A stretch of DNA of 64,000 nt, taken from contig NZ_CADFEJ010000021.1 of NCBI RefSeq assembly GCF_902833055.1, forward strand, positions 1-64,000, written 5' to 3'. Origin of the DNA: Burkholderia territorii. Lineage in GTDB: Bacteria > Pseudomonadota > Gammaproteobacteria > Burkholderiales > Burkholderiaceae. Under the pieces are notes generated by a model. That model was given only the letters and a program-made list of their open reading frames with translations. It did not search any database and was not told where the DNA came from. Below, in pieces: positions 46,746-55,263 of this stretch. How positions within the stretch are numbered: the stretch's first letter is position 1; each line of letters opens with the position of its first letter. Made by a program: the position numbers and the translations under genes.

Positions 46746-47657
46746 GTGACAAGCAAACCGGGCGACATTCACATCGGCATTTCGGGCTGGCGCTACGACG
46801 GCTGGCGGGGCACCTTCTATCCGGAAGGGCTGAAGCAGGCCGCCGAACTGCGATACGCGTCGACCCGGATGCAGACGATCGAAATCAACGGCACACACTA
46901 CAGCCTGCAATCGCTCGCCAGCTGGCGACGCTGGTACGACGAAACGCCGCCCGGTTTTACGTTCAGCGTGAAAGGCGCGCGCTATCTGACCCACATGCTG
47001 CGCTTTCGCGATGAAACCGCGACGGTCGCGTGCGCGAACTTTTTCGCGCAGGGTCTGCTCGCGCTGCGGGACAAGCTCGGGCCGATACTCTGGCAATTTC
47101 CGCCGTCGCTGCGATTCGACCCCGACCACATCGCGCGCTTCCTCGGCATGCTGCCGCACGATACCGAAGCCGCCCTCGCCCTTGCGAAGCGGCACGACGC
47201 GCGCGTGAGGACGCCCCATCTGCAGATCGATCGCAAGCGCGCGTTGCGGCACGCGATCGAAGTACGCCACGCGAGCTTTGTCGATCCGGCGTTCGTGCAG
47301 TTGCTGCGCCGGCACAAGGTCGCGCTCGTGATCTCCGATTCGACCGAACCGTGGCCGCAATTCGAGGACTTGAGCGCGGACTTCGTCTACATGCGGCTGC
47401 ACGGCACTGAAACGAAATACTCGGGCGAATACTCGGATGCCGCACTCGACCGCTGGGCAGCGCGGATCGATTCATGGTGCCGCGGTGCGCAGCCCGCGGA
47501 TGCGCATCTCGCCGCGCCGGCGTTGCCGCCGCCGCGCGCGCGAACGCGCGACGTGTACTGCTACTTCGACAACGATGCGAAAACGCACGCACCGTTCGAC
47601 GCGCAACGCTTGATGGGACGTCTCGGCGTGCAGGTGCGCGAAGCGGTGGCCGGATAG
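46746..47657 (+). CDS. DUF72-domain protein (YecE family)
   Basis: A 303-residue cytoplasmic protein of the DUF72 TIM-barrel family. Signatures: HIGISGWRYDGWRGTFYPEGL, TIEINGTHYSLQS, FTFSVKGARYLTHMLRF, LWQFPPSLRFD, VEVRHxSF-like AIEVRHASF, and FVYMRLHGTETKYSGEY. The start is GTG at 46746. No biochemical function is established for the family to my knowledge. It precedes the small membrane protein by 59 bp in the same direction. Confidence 0.9.
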   Translation: MTSKPGDIHIGISGWRYDGWRGTFYPEGLKQAAELRYASTRMQTIEINGTHYSLQSLASWRRWYDETPPGFTFSVKGARYLTHMLRFRDETATVACANFFAQGLLALRDKLGPILWQFPPSLRFDPDHIARFLGMLPHDTEAALALAKRHDARVRTPHLQIDRKRALRHAIEVRHASFVDPAFVQLLRRHKVALVISDSTEPWPQFEDLSADFVYMRLHGTETKYSGEYSDAALDRWAARIDSWCRGAQPADAHLAAPALPPPRARTRDVYCYFDNDAKTHAPFDAQRLMGRLGVQVREAVAG

Positions 47658-47716
47658 AACGGCATGCCGCGCAACGGCCCCGCGCACGACGAACCCGAAC
47701 CGCAAGGAGAAAAACG

Positions 47717-47887
47717 ATGACGCTGCTTATCTATCTGCTCGGCTGGATCATTTTCATCGCCGGCGTCGCATGGGGATTGATGACGCTGCACGTCTCGCAG
47801 CACATCATCGAGATCGTCGCCGTCATTCTGTTCGGCATCGCGGTCATCACCGGCGCGACGCGCGCACGCAATCGCGACCGGACATAG
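47717..47887 (+). CDS. Small hydrophobic membrane protein (56 aa)
   Basis: A 56-residue protein with ribosome site AAGGAG before the ATG at 47717. Two hydrophobic helices are predicted (LLIYLLGWIIFIAGVAWG; HIIEIVAVILFGIAVITG), followed by a basic tail ARNRDRT. Family not recognised. Independent of the longer frame that runs through it. Same direction as the DUF72 gene. Confidence 0.8.
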   Translation: MTLLIYLLGWIIFIAGVAWGLMTLHVSQHIIEIVAVILFGIAVITGATRARNRDRT

Positions 47888-47926
47888 CGCGATCGCGCCG
47901 CCGTGTGGCCGCCCGCCCTGCTGCAC

Positions 47927-48802
47927 TCACCCACGCGCACCCGCGATGCCGTCGAGTTCGCGCAGCGCGTCGTCCGGCAACGTCAGCGCACCGGCCGCCA
48001 GATTCTCGCGCAGATGCGCAACCGACGACGTCCCCGGAATCAGCAGGATGTTCGGCGCGCGGCGTAGCAGCCATGCGAGCGCGGTCTGCATCGGTGTCGC
48101 GCCGAGCCGCGCGGCGACCGCATCGAGCGTCGACGACTGCAACGGATTGAACCCGCCGAGCGGAAAATACGGTACGTACGCGACGCCGTCGTGCGCCAAC
48201 GCGTCGATCAGAGCGTCATCGTCGCGGTACGCGAGGTTGTAATGATTCTGCACGCAGACGATGTCGCAGATCCGCCGGCCTTCGGCGATCTGGGCGGCCG
48301 TCACGTTGCTGAGCCCGATATGCCGCACGAGACCCTGGCGCTGCAACTCGGCCAGTGCCGTCAACGGCGCCTCGATCGAGCCCTCGGCCGGTGCGTGCAC
48401 GTCGAACATGATGCGCAGATTGACGACGTCGAGCACGTCGAGGCCCAGATTGCGCAGATTGTCGTGCACGGCGGCGGCCAGCGCGTCGGCGGAGAAAGCC
48501 GGCAGCCATGAACCGTCCGCGCCGCGCGTCGCGCCGATCTTGGTCACGATCAGCAGCTCATCGCGATATGGATGCAACGCCTCGCGGATCAACTGGTTCG
48601 TCACGTGCGGGCCGTAAAAGTCGCTGGTGTCGATGTGATCGACCCCCGATTCGACGGCTTCGCGCAGCACGGCGAGCGCCGCGTCGCGATCTTTCGGCGG
48701 GCCGAACACGCCGGGGCCGGCCAACTGCATCGCGCCATAGCCGAGGCGGTGAACGCGGCGGCCCGCGATGGGAAACGTGCCGGATTGAACGACAGCGGAC
48801 AT
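47927..48802 (-). CDS. Aldo/keto reductase
   Basis: A 291-residue NADPH-dependent (beta/alpha)8 oxidoreductase. It opens RRVHRLGYGAMQLAG and has the catalytic Asp/Tyr segment HIDTSDFYGP, the Lys segment IVTKIGA, and HIGLSNVTAAQI. The cofactor region is IPGTSSVAHLRENLAA. AGGAG lies 8 nt before the ATG at 48802. Divergent from the LysR gene across 100 bp, so it is the probable target of that regulator. Substrate unknown. Confidence 0.92.
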   Translation of the reverse strand: MSAVVQSGTFPIAGRRVHRLGYGAMQLAGPGVFGPPKDRDAALAVLREAVESGVDHIDTSDFYGPHVTNQLIREALHPYRDELLIVTKIGATRGADGSWLPAFSADALAAAVHDNLRNLGLDVLDVVNLRIMFDVHAPAEGSIEAPLTALAELQRQGLVRHIGLSNVTAAQIAEGRRICDIVCVQNHYNLAYRDDDALIDALAHDGVAYVPYFPLGGFNPLQSSTLDAVAARLGATPMQTALAWLLRRAPNILLIPGTSSVAHLRENLAAGALTLPDDALRELDGIAGARG

Positions 48803-48902
48803 GATCGTGCTCCTGTATCGAGTGAATGAACCGCAGGTTACGCCGCGTCGGGCTGCGCGATAATCGCCCATAATCCGCACAACCTGTACGAAAAGGCGAA
48901 CA

Positions 48903-49805
48903 ATGCAAGTCGATCTCGGCGATCTGAACGCATTCGTGGCGGTGGCACGCGCGAAGGGCTTCCGCGAAGGCGCGCGTACGATGGGCGCAAGCGCATCGGG
49001 CCTGAGCGAGGCGGTGCGGCGGCTGGAGGCGCAACTCGGCGTGCGACTGCTGCACCGCACGACGCGCAGCGTGTCGCCGACCGAAGCTGGCGAGCGCCTG
49101 CTCGCCCGGCTCACGCCCGCGCTGAGCGAGGTGGAAGCGGCGCTCGACGTGGTGAACACGTTCCGCGAGAAGCCGGTCGGCACGCTCAAGCTCAACGTTC
49201 CGATGAGCGCCGCGCGGCTCGTACTGCCGTCGATCGTTCCGCGCTTTCTCGACGCGTATCCGGAGATCCGGCTGGAGGTCGTGGCCGACGAGAGCTTCGT
49301 CGATATCCTCGCGGCCGGTTGCGACGCGGGCATTCGCTACGACGAGCGCCTCGAACAGGACATGATCGCCGTGCCGATCGGCCCGCGCTCGCAACGTTTC
49401 GCGACGGCCGCCGCGCCCGCGTATCTCGACCGTCGCGGCCGCCCGGCCCACCCGCGCGACCTGCTCGATCACGCATGCCTGCGCGGTCGCTTCGCGAGCG
49501 GCGCGATGCCGGTGTGGGAATACGAACGCGACGGCGAAGTCGTGCGCGTGGAGCCGTCGGGACCGCTGGTCGTGCAAATCGGCGGCGCGGTCGATCTCGT
49601 CGTGGATGCCGCGCGCGCGGGGCTCGGCATCGTGCACCTGTACGAAGACTGGCTGCGCCCGCATCTCGCGAGCGGCGCGCTCGAGCCCGTGCTCGACGGC
49701 TGGTGGCGGCCGTTCTCGGGCCCGTATCTGTACTATCCGGGGCGACGCTTCGTGCCGGCGCCGCTGCGCGCGTTCGTCGATTTCATCAAGGCGGCGGCAC
49801 AGTAG
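48903..49805 (+). CDS. LysR-family transcriptional regulator
   Basis: A 300-residue regulator with an N-terminal winged helix (about 3-62; DLNAFVAVARAKGFREGART, SGLSEAVRRLEAQLGVRLLHRTTRS) and a substrate-binding-like effector domain (about 90-295). AAGG lies 6 nt before the ATG. Divergent from the aldo/keto reductase gene, the classic LysR arrangement. Its stop is 9 bp from the convergent end of xylH. Confidence 0.93.
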   Translation: MQVDLGDLNAFVAVARAKGFREGARTMGASASGLSEAVRRLEAQLGVRLLHRTTRSVSPTEAGERLLARLTPALSEVEAALDVVNTFREKPVGTLKLNVPMSAARLVLPSIVPRFLDAYPEIRLEVVADESFVDILAAGCDAGIRYDERLEQDMIAVPIGPRSQRFATAAAPAYLDRRGRPAHPRDLLDHACLRGRFASGAMPVWEYERDGEVVRVEPSGPLVVQIGGAVDLVVDAARAGLGIVHLYEDWLRPHLASGALEPVLDGWWRPFSGPYLYYPGRRFVPAPLRAFVDFIKAAAQ

Positions 49806-49814
49806 GATGCCGCG

Positions 49815-51014
49815 TCACCGCCGGTTCGATCGCGATACCACGTCGATCCAGACGGCCAGCACCAGCACCGCGCCCTTGACGATCATCTGCCAGTACGCGT
49901 CGACGTCGAGCATCGACATCCCGTTGTCGAGGCTCGCCATCACGAGTGCGCCGATCAGCGCGCCGTAGACGGTACCCGATCCGCCGCGCATCGACGTGCC
50001 GCCGATGAAGCAGGCGGCGATCGCGTCGAGTTCGCCCATCGTGCCGGCCGACGGCGAACCGGCCGCGAGCCGCGCGGTGTTGACGATCCCCGCGAACGCG
50101 CACATCAGGCCCATCAGCGCGAAGATCGCGAGCTTCACGCGATCGGTGTCGACGCCCGACAGGCGCGTCGCCTCCAGGTTCGAGCCCACCGCGTAGATGC
50201 GCCGGCCGAACACGGTCTGCGTCGCGATCCACGAAAACGCGCCGAGCAGCGCGAGCAGCAGCAGCACGGGCACGGGAATGCCGCCGTAGCGGTCGAGCGT
50301 CGCGACGAACGCGAACAGCACCACGCCGGCGCCGACGACCTTCGCGACGTCCTGCCACAGCGGTGCGACCGCGAGGCGGTAGCGATGGCGCGTACCGCGC
50401 TGCCGCACGACCAGCAGCGCGACGAGCGCGAACAGCAGCACCGCGAGCCCGTCGCCGGCCGCGCGCGGCAGATAGCCCTGCCCGATGAACACGAAACCGT
50501 CGGACACGGGCGCGATCGTCGAGCCGCCCGTCACGCCGAGCAGGATGCCGCGAAACGCCAGCATCCCGCCCAGCCCGACGATGAACGACGGCACGCGCCG
50601 ATAGGTCGACCACCAGCCGTTGAACAGCCCGACCAGCACGCCGAGCGCGAGCACGGCCGGCACCGTCGCGGCAACGGGCCAGTGGCGGTTGACGTCGAGG
50701 ATCGCCGCGACGCCGCCGAGCAATCCGAGCAGCGATCCGACGGACAGGTCGATCTCGCCCGCGATGATCACGAACACCATCCCGCACGCGAGCATCCCGG
50801 TGATCGACATCTGACGCAGCAGGTTCGACACGTTGCGCGGCGTGACGAACGCGCCGTCGGTCAGCACGGAGAAGAACGCCCAGATCGCCGCGACCGCGAA
50901 CAGCAGCGCGAGCACCTTGTAGCGCACGAAGATCTGGCGCAGCGGATGACGGTGCGCGCGACGCGCGTCGGCGTCCGGCGGCACGGCGGAAGAGGAAGAA
51001 AGTTCGGTATTCAT
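49815..51014 (-). CDS. xylH: D-xylose ABC transporter permease
   Basis: A 399-residue inner-membrane permease of the sugar (CUT2) class with about ten hydrophobic segments. Motifs: IIAGEIDLSVGSLLGLLGG, VPSFIVGLGGMLAFRGI, and the late EAA-type GRRIYAVGSNLEATRLSGVDTDR. The start overlaps the xylG stop by 4 bp (ATGA). Last gene of the xylABFGH operon. Confidence 0.93.
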   Translation of the reverse strand: MNTELSSSSAVPPDADARRAHRHPLRQIFVRYKVLALLFAVAAIWAFFSVLTDGAFVTPRNVSNLLRQMSITGMLACGMVFVIIAGEIDLSVGSLLGLLGGVAAILDVNRHWPVAATVPAVLALGVLVGLFNGWWSTYRRVPSFIVGLGGMLAFRGILLGVTGGSTIAPVSDGFVFIGQGYLPRAAGDGLAVLLFALVALLVVRQRGTRHRYRLAVAPLWQDVAKVVGAGVVLFAFVATLDRYGGIPVPVLLLLALLGAFSWIATQTVFGRRIYAVGSNLEATRLSGVDTDRVKLAIFALMGLMCAFAGIVNTARLAAGSPSAGTMGELDAIAACFIGGTSMRGGSGTVYGALIGALVMASLDNGMSMLDVDAYWQMIVKGAVLVLAVWIDVVSRSNRR

Positions 51015-52570
51015 GTCGCACTCGCTGCAATGGGTTCGGCCGGCCGCCGCGCGGGTGTCAGCGCGGCGCCGAGTATCTGTTCCTGCGTCAGGCCGTCGTT
51101 GACGAAATCGCCGCGCAGCTCGCCTTCGCCGATCACGAGCACGCGATCGGCCAGCCCGAGCACTTCCGGCAATTCCGACGACACGACGATGAGCGCGACG
51201 CCGCGCTTCGCGAGCGCGAAGATCAGCCGATAGATCTCGGCCTTGGCGCCCACGTCGACACCGCGCGTCGGCTCGTCGAGGATCAGCACCTGCGGGTCGG
51301 CCAGCAGCATCCTGGCGAGCACCGCCTTCTGCTGGTTGCCGCCCGACAGGCTCGCGATCGGCAGAAACGGGTGCGCCGCACGCACCGACAGCCGCTGCAT
51401 CTCGGTGCGGATCGCGTCGAGCTCGGCGGCCGCGTCGATCCGCCCGCGCGCGGCGAAACGGCGCAGCACCGACAGCGTGATGTTGTGGCCGACACCGAGC
51501 TGCGGCACGATCCCGTGACGCTTGCGGTCCTCGGGCACCATCGCGATGCCCGCGCGGATCGCATCGGCAGGCGCGCGGATCGCGAGGGGCCGGCCGTTCA
51601 TGCGCACGGTGGCGGTGCTCGCGCCCGGATACGCACCGAAAATCGCCTGCATCAGCTCGGTGCGCCCCGCGCCGACGAGCCCGGCGACGCCGAGGATCTC
51701 GCCGCGCCGCACGCTGAACGACACGTCGTCGACACGCTTGCGGCGCGGGTTCGCCACGTCGTGACAGGTGACGTTGCGCACGTCCAGCACGACGTCGCCG
51801 ATCTCGTGCGGCTCGCGCGGATACAGGTTGCGGATCTCGCGGCCGACCATCATCGCGATGATCCGGTCGGTGGTCATCCCGCGCATCGGCTCGGTCGCGA
51901 CGTGCCGGCCGTCGCGGATCACGGTCACGGTGTCGCACACCGCATCGACTTCGTCGAGCTTGTGCGAGATGTACACGCACGCGACGCCGCGCCGCTTCAG
52001 GTCGCGCACGATGTCGAGCAGGATGCGCGTCTCGGCCGCGCTCAGCGACGACGACGGTTCGTCGAGAATCAGCAGCTTCGCGCGCTTGTTCAGCGCCTTC
52101 GCGATCTCGATCAGTTGCTGGTGGCCGCCGCCGTAGTTCATCACCGGCTGCGCAACGTTTATCGAGTCGATGCGCAGCTCGCGCAGCAGTGCCTCGGAAC
52201 GCCGCACCATCTCCGCGTAGTGCATGCGCCCGCCGGGCAGCGTGATCTCGTTGCCGAGGAAGATGTTCTCGGCGACCGACAGCTCGGGCACGAGCATCAG
52301 TTCCTGGTGAATGATGACGATGCCCGCGCGCTCGGTGTCGCGCACGCCGGACGCGACGAGCGGCGCACCTTCCCAACGGATCTCGCCGTCCCACGTGCCG
52401 TGCGGGTAGACACCCGACAGCACCTTCATCAGCGTCGACTTGCCGGCGCCGTTCTCGCCGCACAGCCCGACGCATTCGCCGGGGCGCACGGTCAGGTCGA
52501 TGCCGTCGAGCGCCTTCACGCCGTCGAATGCCTTGACGATGCCGCGCATCGTCAGCAAGGGTTCGGTCAT
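51011..52570 (-). CDS. xylG: D-xylose ABC transporter ATP-binding protein
   Basis: A 519-residue sugar ATPase with two nucleotide-binding domains. Domain 1 has Walker A GENGAGKST and Walker B LLILDEPSSSLS; domain 2 is degenerate in Walker A (GLVGAGRTE), as usual for this class, with signature LSGGNQQK and VLILDEPTRGVD. ATG 52570 matches the family N-terminus (MTEPLLTMRGIVKAFDG) and has GAGG about 11 nt upstream. Positioned between xylF and xylH. Confidence 0.93.
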   Translation of the reverse strand: MTEPLLTMRGIVKAFDGVKALDGIDLTVRPGECVGLCGENGAGKSTLMKVLSGVYPHGTWDGEIRWEGAPLVASGVRDTERAGIVIIHQELMLVPELSVAENIFLGNEITLPGGRMHYAEMVRRSEALLRELRIDSINVAQPVMNYGGGHQQLIEIAKALNKRAKLLILDEPSSSLSAAETRILLDIVRDLKRRGVACVYISHKLDEVDAVCDTVTVIRDGRHVATEPMRGMTTDRIIAMMVGREIRNLYPREPHEIGDVVLDVRNVTCHDVANPRRKRVDDVSFSVRRGEILGVAGLVGAGRTELMQAIFGAYPGASTATVRMNGRPLAIRAPADAIRAGIAMVPEDRKRHGIVPQLGVGHNITLSVLRRFAARGRIDAAAELDAIRTEMQRLSVRAAHPFLPIASLSGGNQQKAVLARMLLADPQVLILDEPTRGVDVGAKAEIYRLIFALAKRGVALIVVSSELPEVLGLADRVLVIGEGELRGDFVNDGLTQEQILGAALTPARRPAEPIAASAT

Positions 52571-52595
52571 ACGTTCATTGCCTCGCAGTGAGTAC

Positions 52596-52621
52596 GCGGC
52601 CGGCCGCACCTGGCCGGCCGC
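52596..52621 (-). promoter_or_regulatory. Perfect 10-bp stem-loop between xylF and xylG
   Basis: GCGGCCGGCC and GGCCGGCCGC flank a 6-nt loop in the 73-bp gap after the xylF stop. There is no T-run on the transcribed side. Hairpins at this place in binding-protein operons (as in malE-malF) protect the upstream message and reduce downstream expression, giving excess binding protein. The same role is inferred here. Confidence 0.6.
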
Positions 52622-52643
52622 GCACATGCTGCCCCTCGTGCCG

Positions 52644-53672
52644 TTACTGGCTCGCGAGCTGCGCCTGGGTATAGAAGCCGTCTTTCACGACGACGTCGAC
52701 GTTGCGCTTGGTCAGCAGCGTCGGCTGCAGCAGCACCGTGTCGACCTTCTTCTTCCCGTTGTCGTACTGCGCGTTGAACGCAGGCTTCGTGCCCTTCGCG
52801 AGATCGACCGCCAGCTTCGCGGCTTCGCTCGCGATCAGCTTCAGCGGCTTGTAGACGGTCATGGTCTGCGTGCCCGCGATCACGCGCTTGACCGCCGCGA
52901 GGTCCGCATCCTGCCCCGACACCGGCACCTTGCCGGCCAGGTGCTGCGCGGCGAGCGCCTGGATCGCGCCGCCCGCCGTGCCGTCGTTCGATGCGACGAT
53001 CGCGTCGATCTTGTTGTTGTTCGCGGTGAGCGCGTCCTCGACGATGCGCAGCGCGGTCGATGCACTCCATTCGGGCACCCACTGCTGGCCGACGACCTTG
53101 ATGTCGCCGCGATCGATCGCCGGCTTCAGCACCTTCAACTGGCCCTCGCGCAGCATCTTCGCGTTGTTGTCGGTCGGCGCGCCGCCGAGCAGGAAATAGT
53201 TGCCCTTCGGCTTCGCATCGAACACGCCCTGCGCCTGCAGCTCGCCGACCTTCTCGTTGTCGAACGAGATGTACGCGTCGACGTCCGCATCGAGGATCAG
53301 ACGGTCGTACGACACGACCTTGATGCCGGCCTTCCTCGCTTCGGCGACGACGTTGCCGAGCGTCTTCGAATTGAACGGCACGATCACGATCACGTCGACT
53401 CCGCGCGAGATCAGGTTCTCGATCTGCGAAATCTGCCGCGCCTCGCTCGCATCGGCCGACTGCACCGACACCTTCGCGCCGAGCCTGGTTGCGGCTGCAA
53501 CGAAATAGTCGCGATCGCGCGACCAGCGCTCGACGCGCAGGTCGTCGATGCAGAAGCCGATCTCGGGCTTGTCCTTGCTCGCATGCGCGAGCGGTGCGCC
53601 AAGCACGAAGAGCGCCAGCGCAGCGGCGCCGGCAAGGGAACTCAATACGGTACGACGCGTCACGGATTTCAT
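52644..53672 (-). CDS. xylF: D-xylose-binding periplasmic protein
   Basis: A 342-residue periplasmic sugar-binding protein. Signal peptide with basic VTRRTVL start and cleavage near APLAHA-SKD. The mature part has the XylF pattern KPEIGFCIDDLRVERWSRDRDYF, IVIVPFNSKTL, VVSYDRLILDADVDAYISFDN and VSGQDADLAAVKRVI. AAGGAG lies 8 nt before the ATG, the strongest ribosome site in the operon. Flanked by stem-loops on both sides. Confidence 0.94.
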   Translation of the reverse strand: MKSVTRRTVLSSLAGAAALALFVLGAPLAHASKDKPEIGFCIDDLRVERWSRDRDYFVAAATRLGAKVSVQSADASEARQISQIENLISRGVDVIVIVPFNSKTLGNVVAEARKAGIKVVSYDRLILDADVDAYISFDNEKVGELQAQGVFDAKPKGNYFLLGGAPTDNNAKMLREGQLKVLKPAIDRGDIKVVGQQWVPEWSASTALRIVEDALTANNNKIDAIVASNDGTAGGAIQALAAQHLAGKVPVSGQDADLAAVKRVIAGTQTMTVYKPLKLIASEAAKLAVDLAKGTKPAFNAQYDNGKKKVDTVLLQPTLLTKRNVDVVVKDGFYTQAQLASQ

Positions 53673-53709
53673 GTCTCCACTCCTTGTTATGGAACCACCT
53701 CACGAACGC

Positions 53710-53736
53710 CGGGCGGCCGCGGGAATGCGCCGCCCG
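53710..53736 (-). promoter_or_regulatory. Stem-loop between xylB and xylF
   Basis: 8-bp inverted repeat CGGGCGGC / GCCGCCCG with an 11-nt loop in the 108-bp gap between the kinase stop and the xylF ribosome site. No T-run follows, so processing or partial attenuation is more likely than full termination. Confidence 0.4.
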
Positions 53737-53780
53737 CATCGAATCACTGCACGGCACGGCATCGTGCCGGCGAAACGCCG

Positions 53781-55259
53781 TCACGCGCCCGCTGCAAACA
53801 CCGGCTCGAGCGCGCGGTAAAGCGCGCGGAACGTCGGCCGCCGCGCGTCGCGATACCACGCGTGCCGCGCCGGATCGGGCTCGCGCACCGCGACGACCGG
53901 CGGTTGCGGGCACACGTCGTCGAGCGATGCGTCCGGTTCGAGCGCGAGATGCGCGAGCCGCGCGGCACCGAGCGCCGGGCCGACCTCGCCGCCCGCGCGC
54001 AGCGTCAGCGCGCGTCCGCTCAGGTCGGCGAGCATCTGCGTCCAGTAAGCGCTGCGCGAGCCGCCGCCGATCACCGTGATGCCGTCGGGCACCAGTCCGG
54101 CCGCATGCAGCGCTTCGATGCCATCGAGCAGCGCGAAGCCGACGCCTTCGAGCGTCGCGTTCGCGAGATCCGCGCGCTGCGTGTCGGGCGTGAGCCCGTA
54201 GAACACGCCCTTCGCATTCACGTCGTTGTACGGCGTACGCTCGCCGCTCAGGTAAGGCAGGAACCACGGACGCTCGGCACGCGCGTTCGTCTCGGCATCG
54301 GCGAGCAGCGTCGCCACACCGTCATAACCGGCCAGTTGCGCGGTGAAGTCGATGCAGCCGGCCGCGTTCAGCATCACCGACATCAGGTGCCACGTGTCGG
54401 GCAGCGCATGACAGAAGCTGTGCACCGCCGATTCCGGGTTTGCGCGAAACCCGTCCGACACCGCGAAATACACGCCCGACGTGCCGAGCGACAGCAGCGC
54501 GTCGCCGGGCCGCACGATGCCGACGCCGACCGCGCCGGCCGCGTTGTCGCCACCGCCGGCGACGACCGGAATCTCGCGCAGGCCAAGCGCGCGCGCGACG
54601 GCAGGCAGCAGCGTGCCGGTCACGCGGTTGCCCTCGAACACTGCCGGCATCTGCGCGTGCGAGAGACCGCATGCGGCGAGCAGCGTGTCGTCGTAGTCGC
54701 GCTTCGCGACGTCGAGCCACAACGTGCCGGCCGCGTCCGACGGATCGGTCGCGAACGTGCCGGTCAGCCGGTAGCGCAGGTAATCCTTCGGCAGCAGCAC
54801 GTGCGCGATGCGCGCGAACACGTCGGGTTCGTGGCGACGCACCCAGAGAAGCTTCGGCGCGGTGAAGCCCGGCATCGCGACGTTGCCCGTCACCGCGCGC
54901 AGCGCAGGGGCGAGCCGCTCGAGTTCCGCGCATTCCGCATCCGCACGGCCATCGTTCCACAGGATCGCGGGGCGCAGCACGTCGCCGTGCGCGTCGAGCA
55001 GCGTCGCGCCGTGCATCTGCCCGGTCAGGCCCAGCGCGTCGATGTCGCGCGGATCGATGCCGCTCGCGCGTGCCGCATCGACGAGCGCGGCCAGCGCGCC
55101 GCACGCGGCGTCCCACCAGTCGCGCGGCGCCTGTTCGGACCAGCGCGGCCGCGGCCGGCTCACCGTCAGCGTGCGACTCGCGCTCGCCCGCACCGCACCG
55201 TCGCGGTCGAGCAGCACCGCCTTCACGCCCGACGTGCCGAGATCGAGTCCGATGTACAT
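53781..55259 (-). CDS. xylB: Xylulokinase
   Basis: A 492-residue FGGY-family sugar kinase that phosphorylates D-xylulose. N-terminal phosphate loop YIGLDLGTSGVKAVLLD; catalytic region LGLTGQMHGATLLD; ATP-site motifs GGGDNAAGAVGVGIV and VIGGGSRSAYWTQMLAD. The ATG lies 4 bp after the xylA stop, so the two are translationally coupled. Confidence 0.95.
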   Translation of the reverse strand: MYIGLDLGTSGVKAVLLDRDGAVRASASRTLTVSRPRPRWSEQAPRDWWDAACGALAALVDAARASGIDPRDIDALGLTGQMHGATLLDAHGDVLRPAILWNDGRADAECAELERLAPALRAVTGNVAMPGFTAPKLLWVRRHEPDVFARIAHVLLPKDYLRYRLTGTFATDPSDAAGTLWLDVAKRDYDDTLLAACGLSHAQMPAVFEGNRVTGTLLPAVARALGLREIPVVAGGGDNAAGAVGVGIVRPGDALLSLGTSGVYFAVSDGFRANPESAVHSFCHALPDTWHLMSVMLNAAGCIDFTAQLAGYDGVATLLADAETNARAERPWFLPYLSGERTPYNDVNAKGVFYGLTPDTQRADLANATLEGVGFALLDGIEALHAAGLVPDGITVIGGGSRSAYWTQMLADLSGRALTLRAGGEVGPALGAARLAHLALEPDASLDDVCPQPPVVAVREPDPARHAWYRDARRPTFRALYRALEPVFAAGA

Positions 55260-55263
55260 GGCG

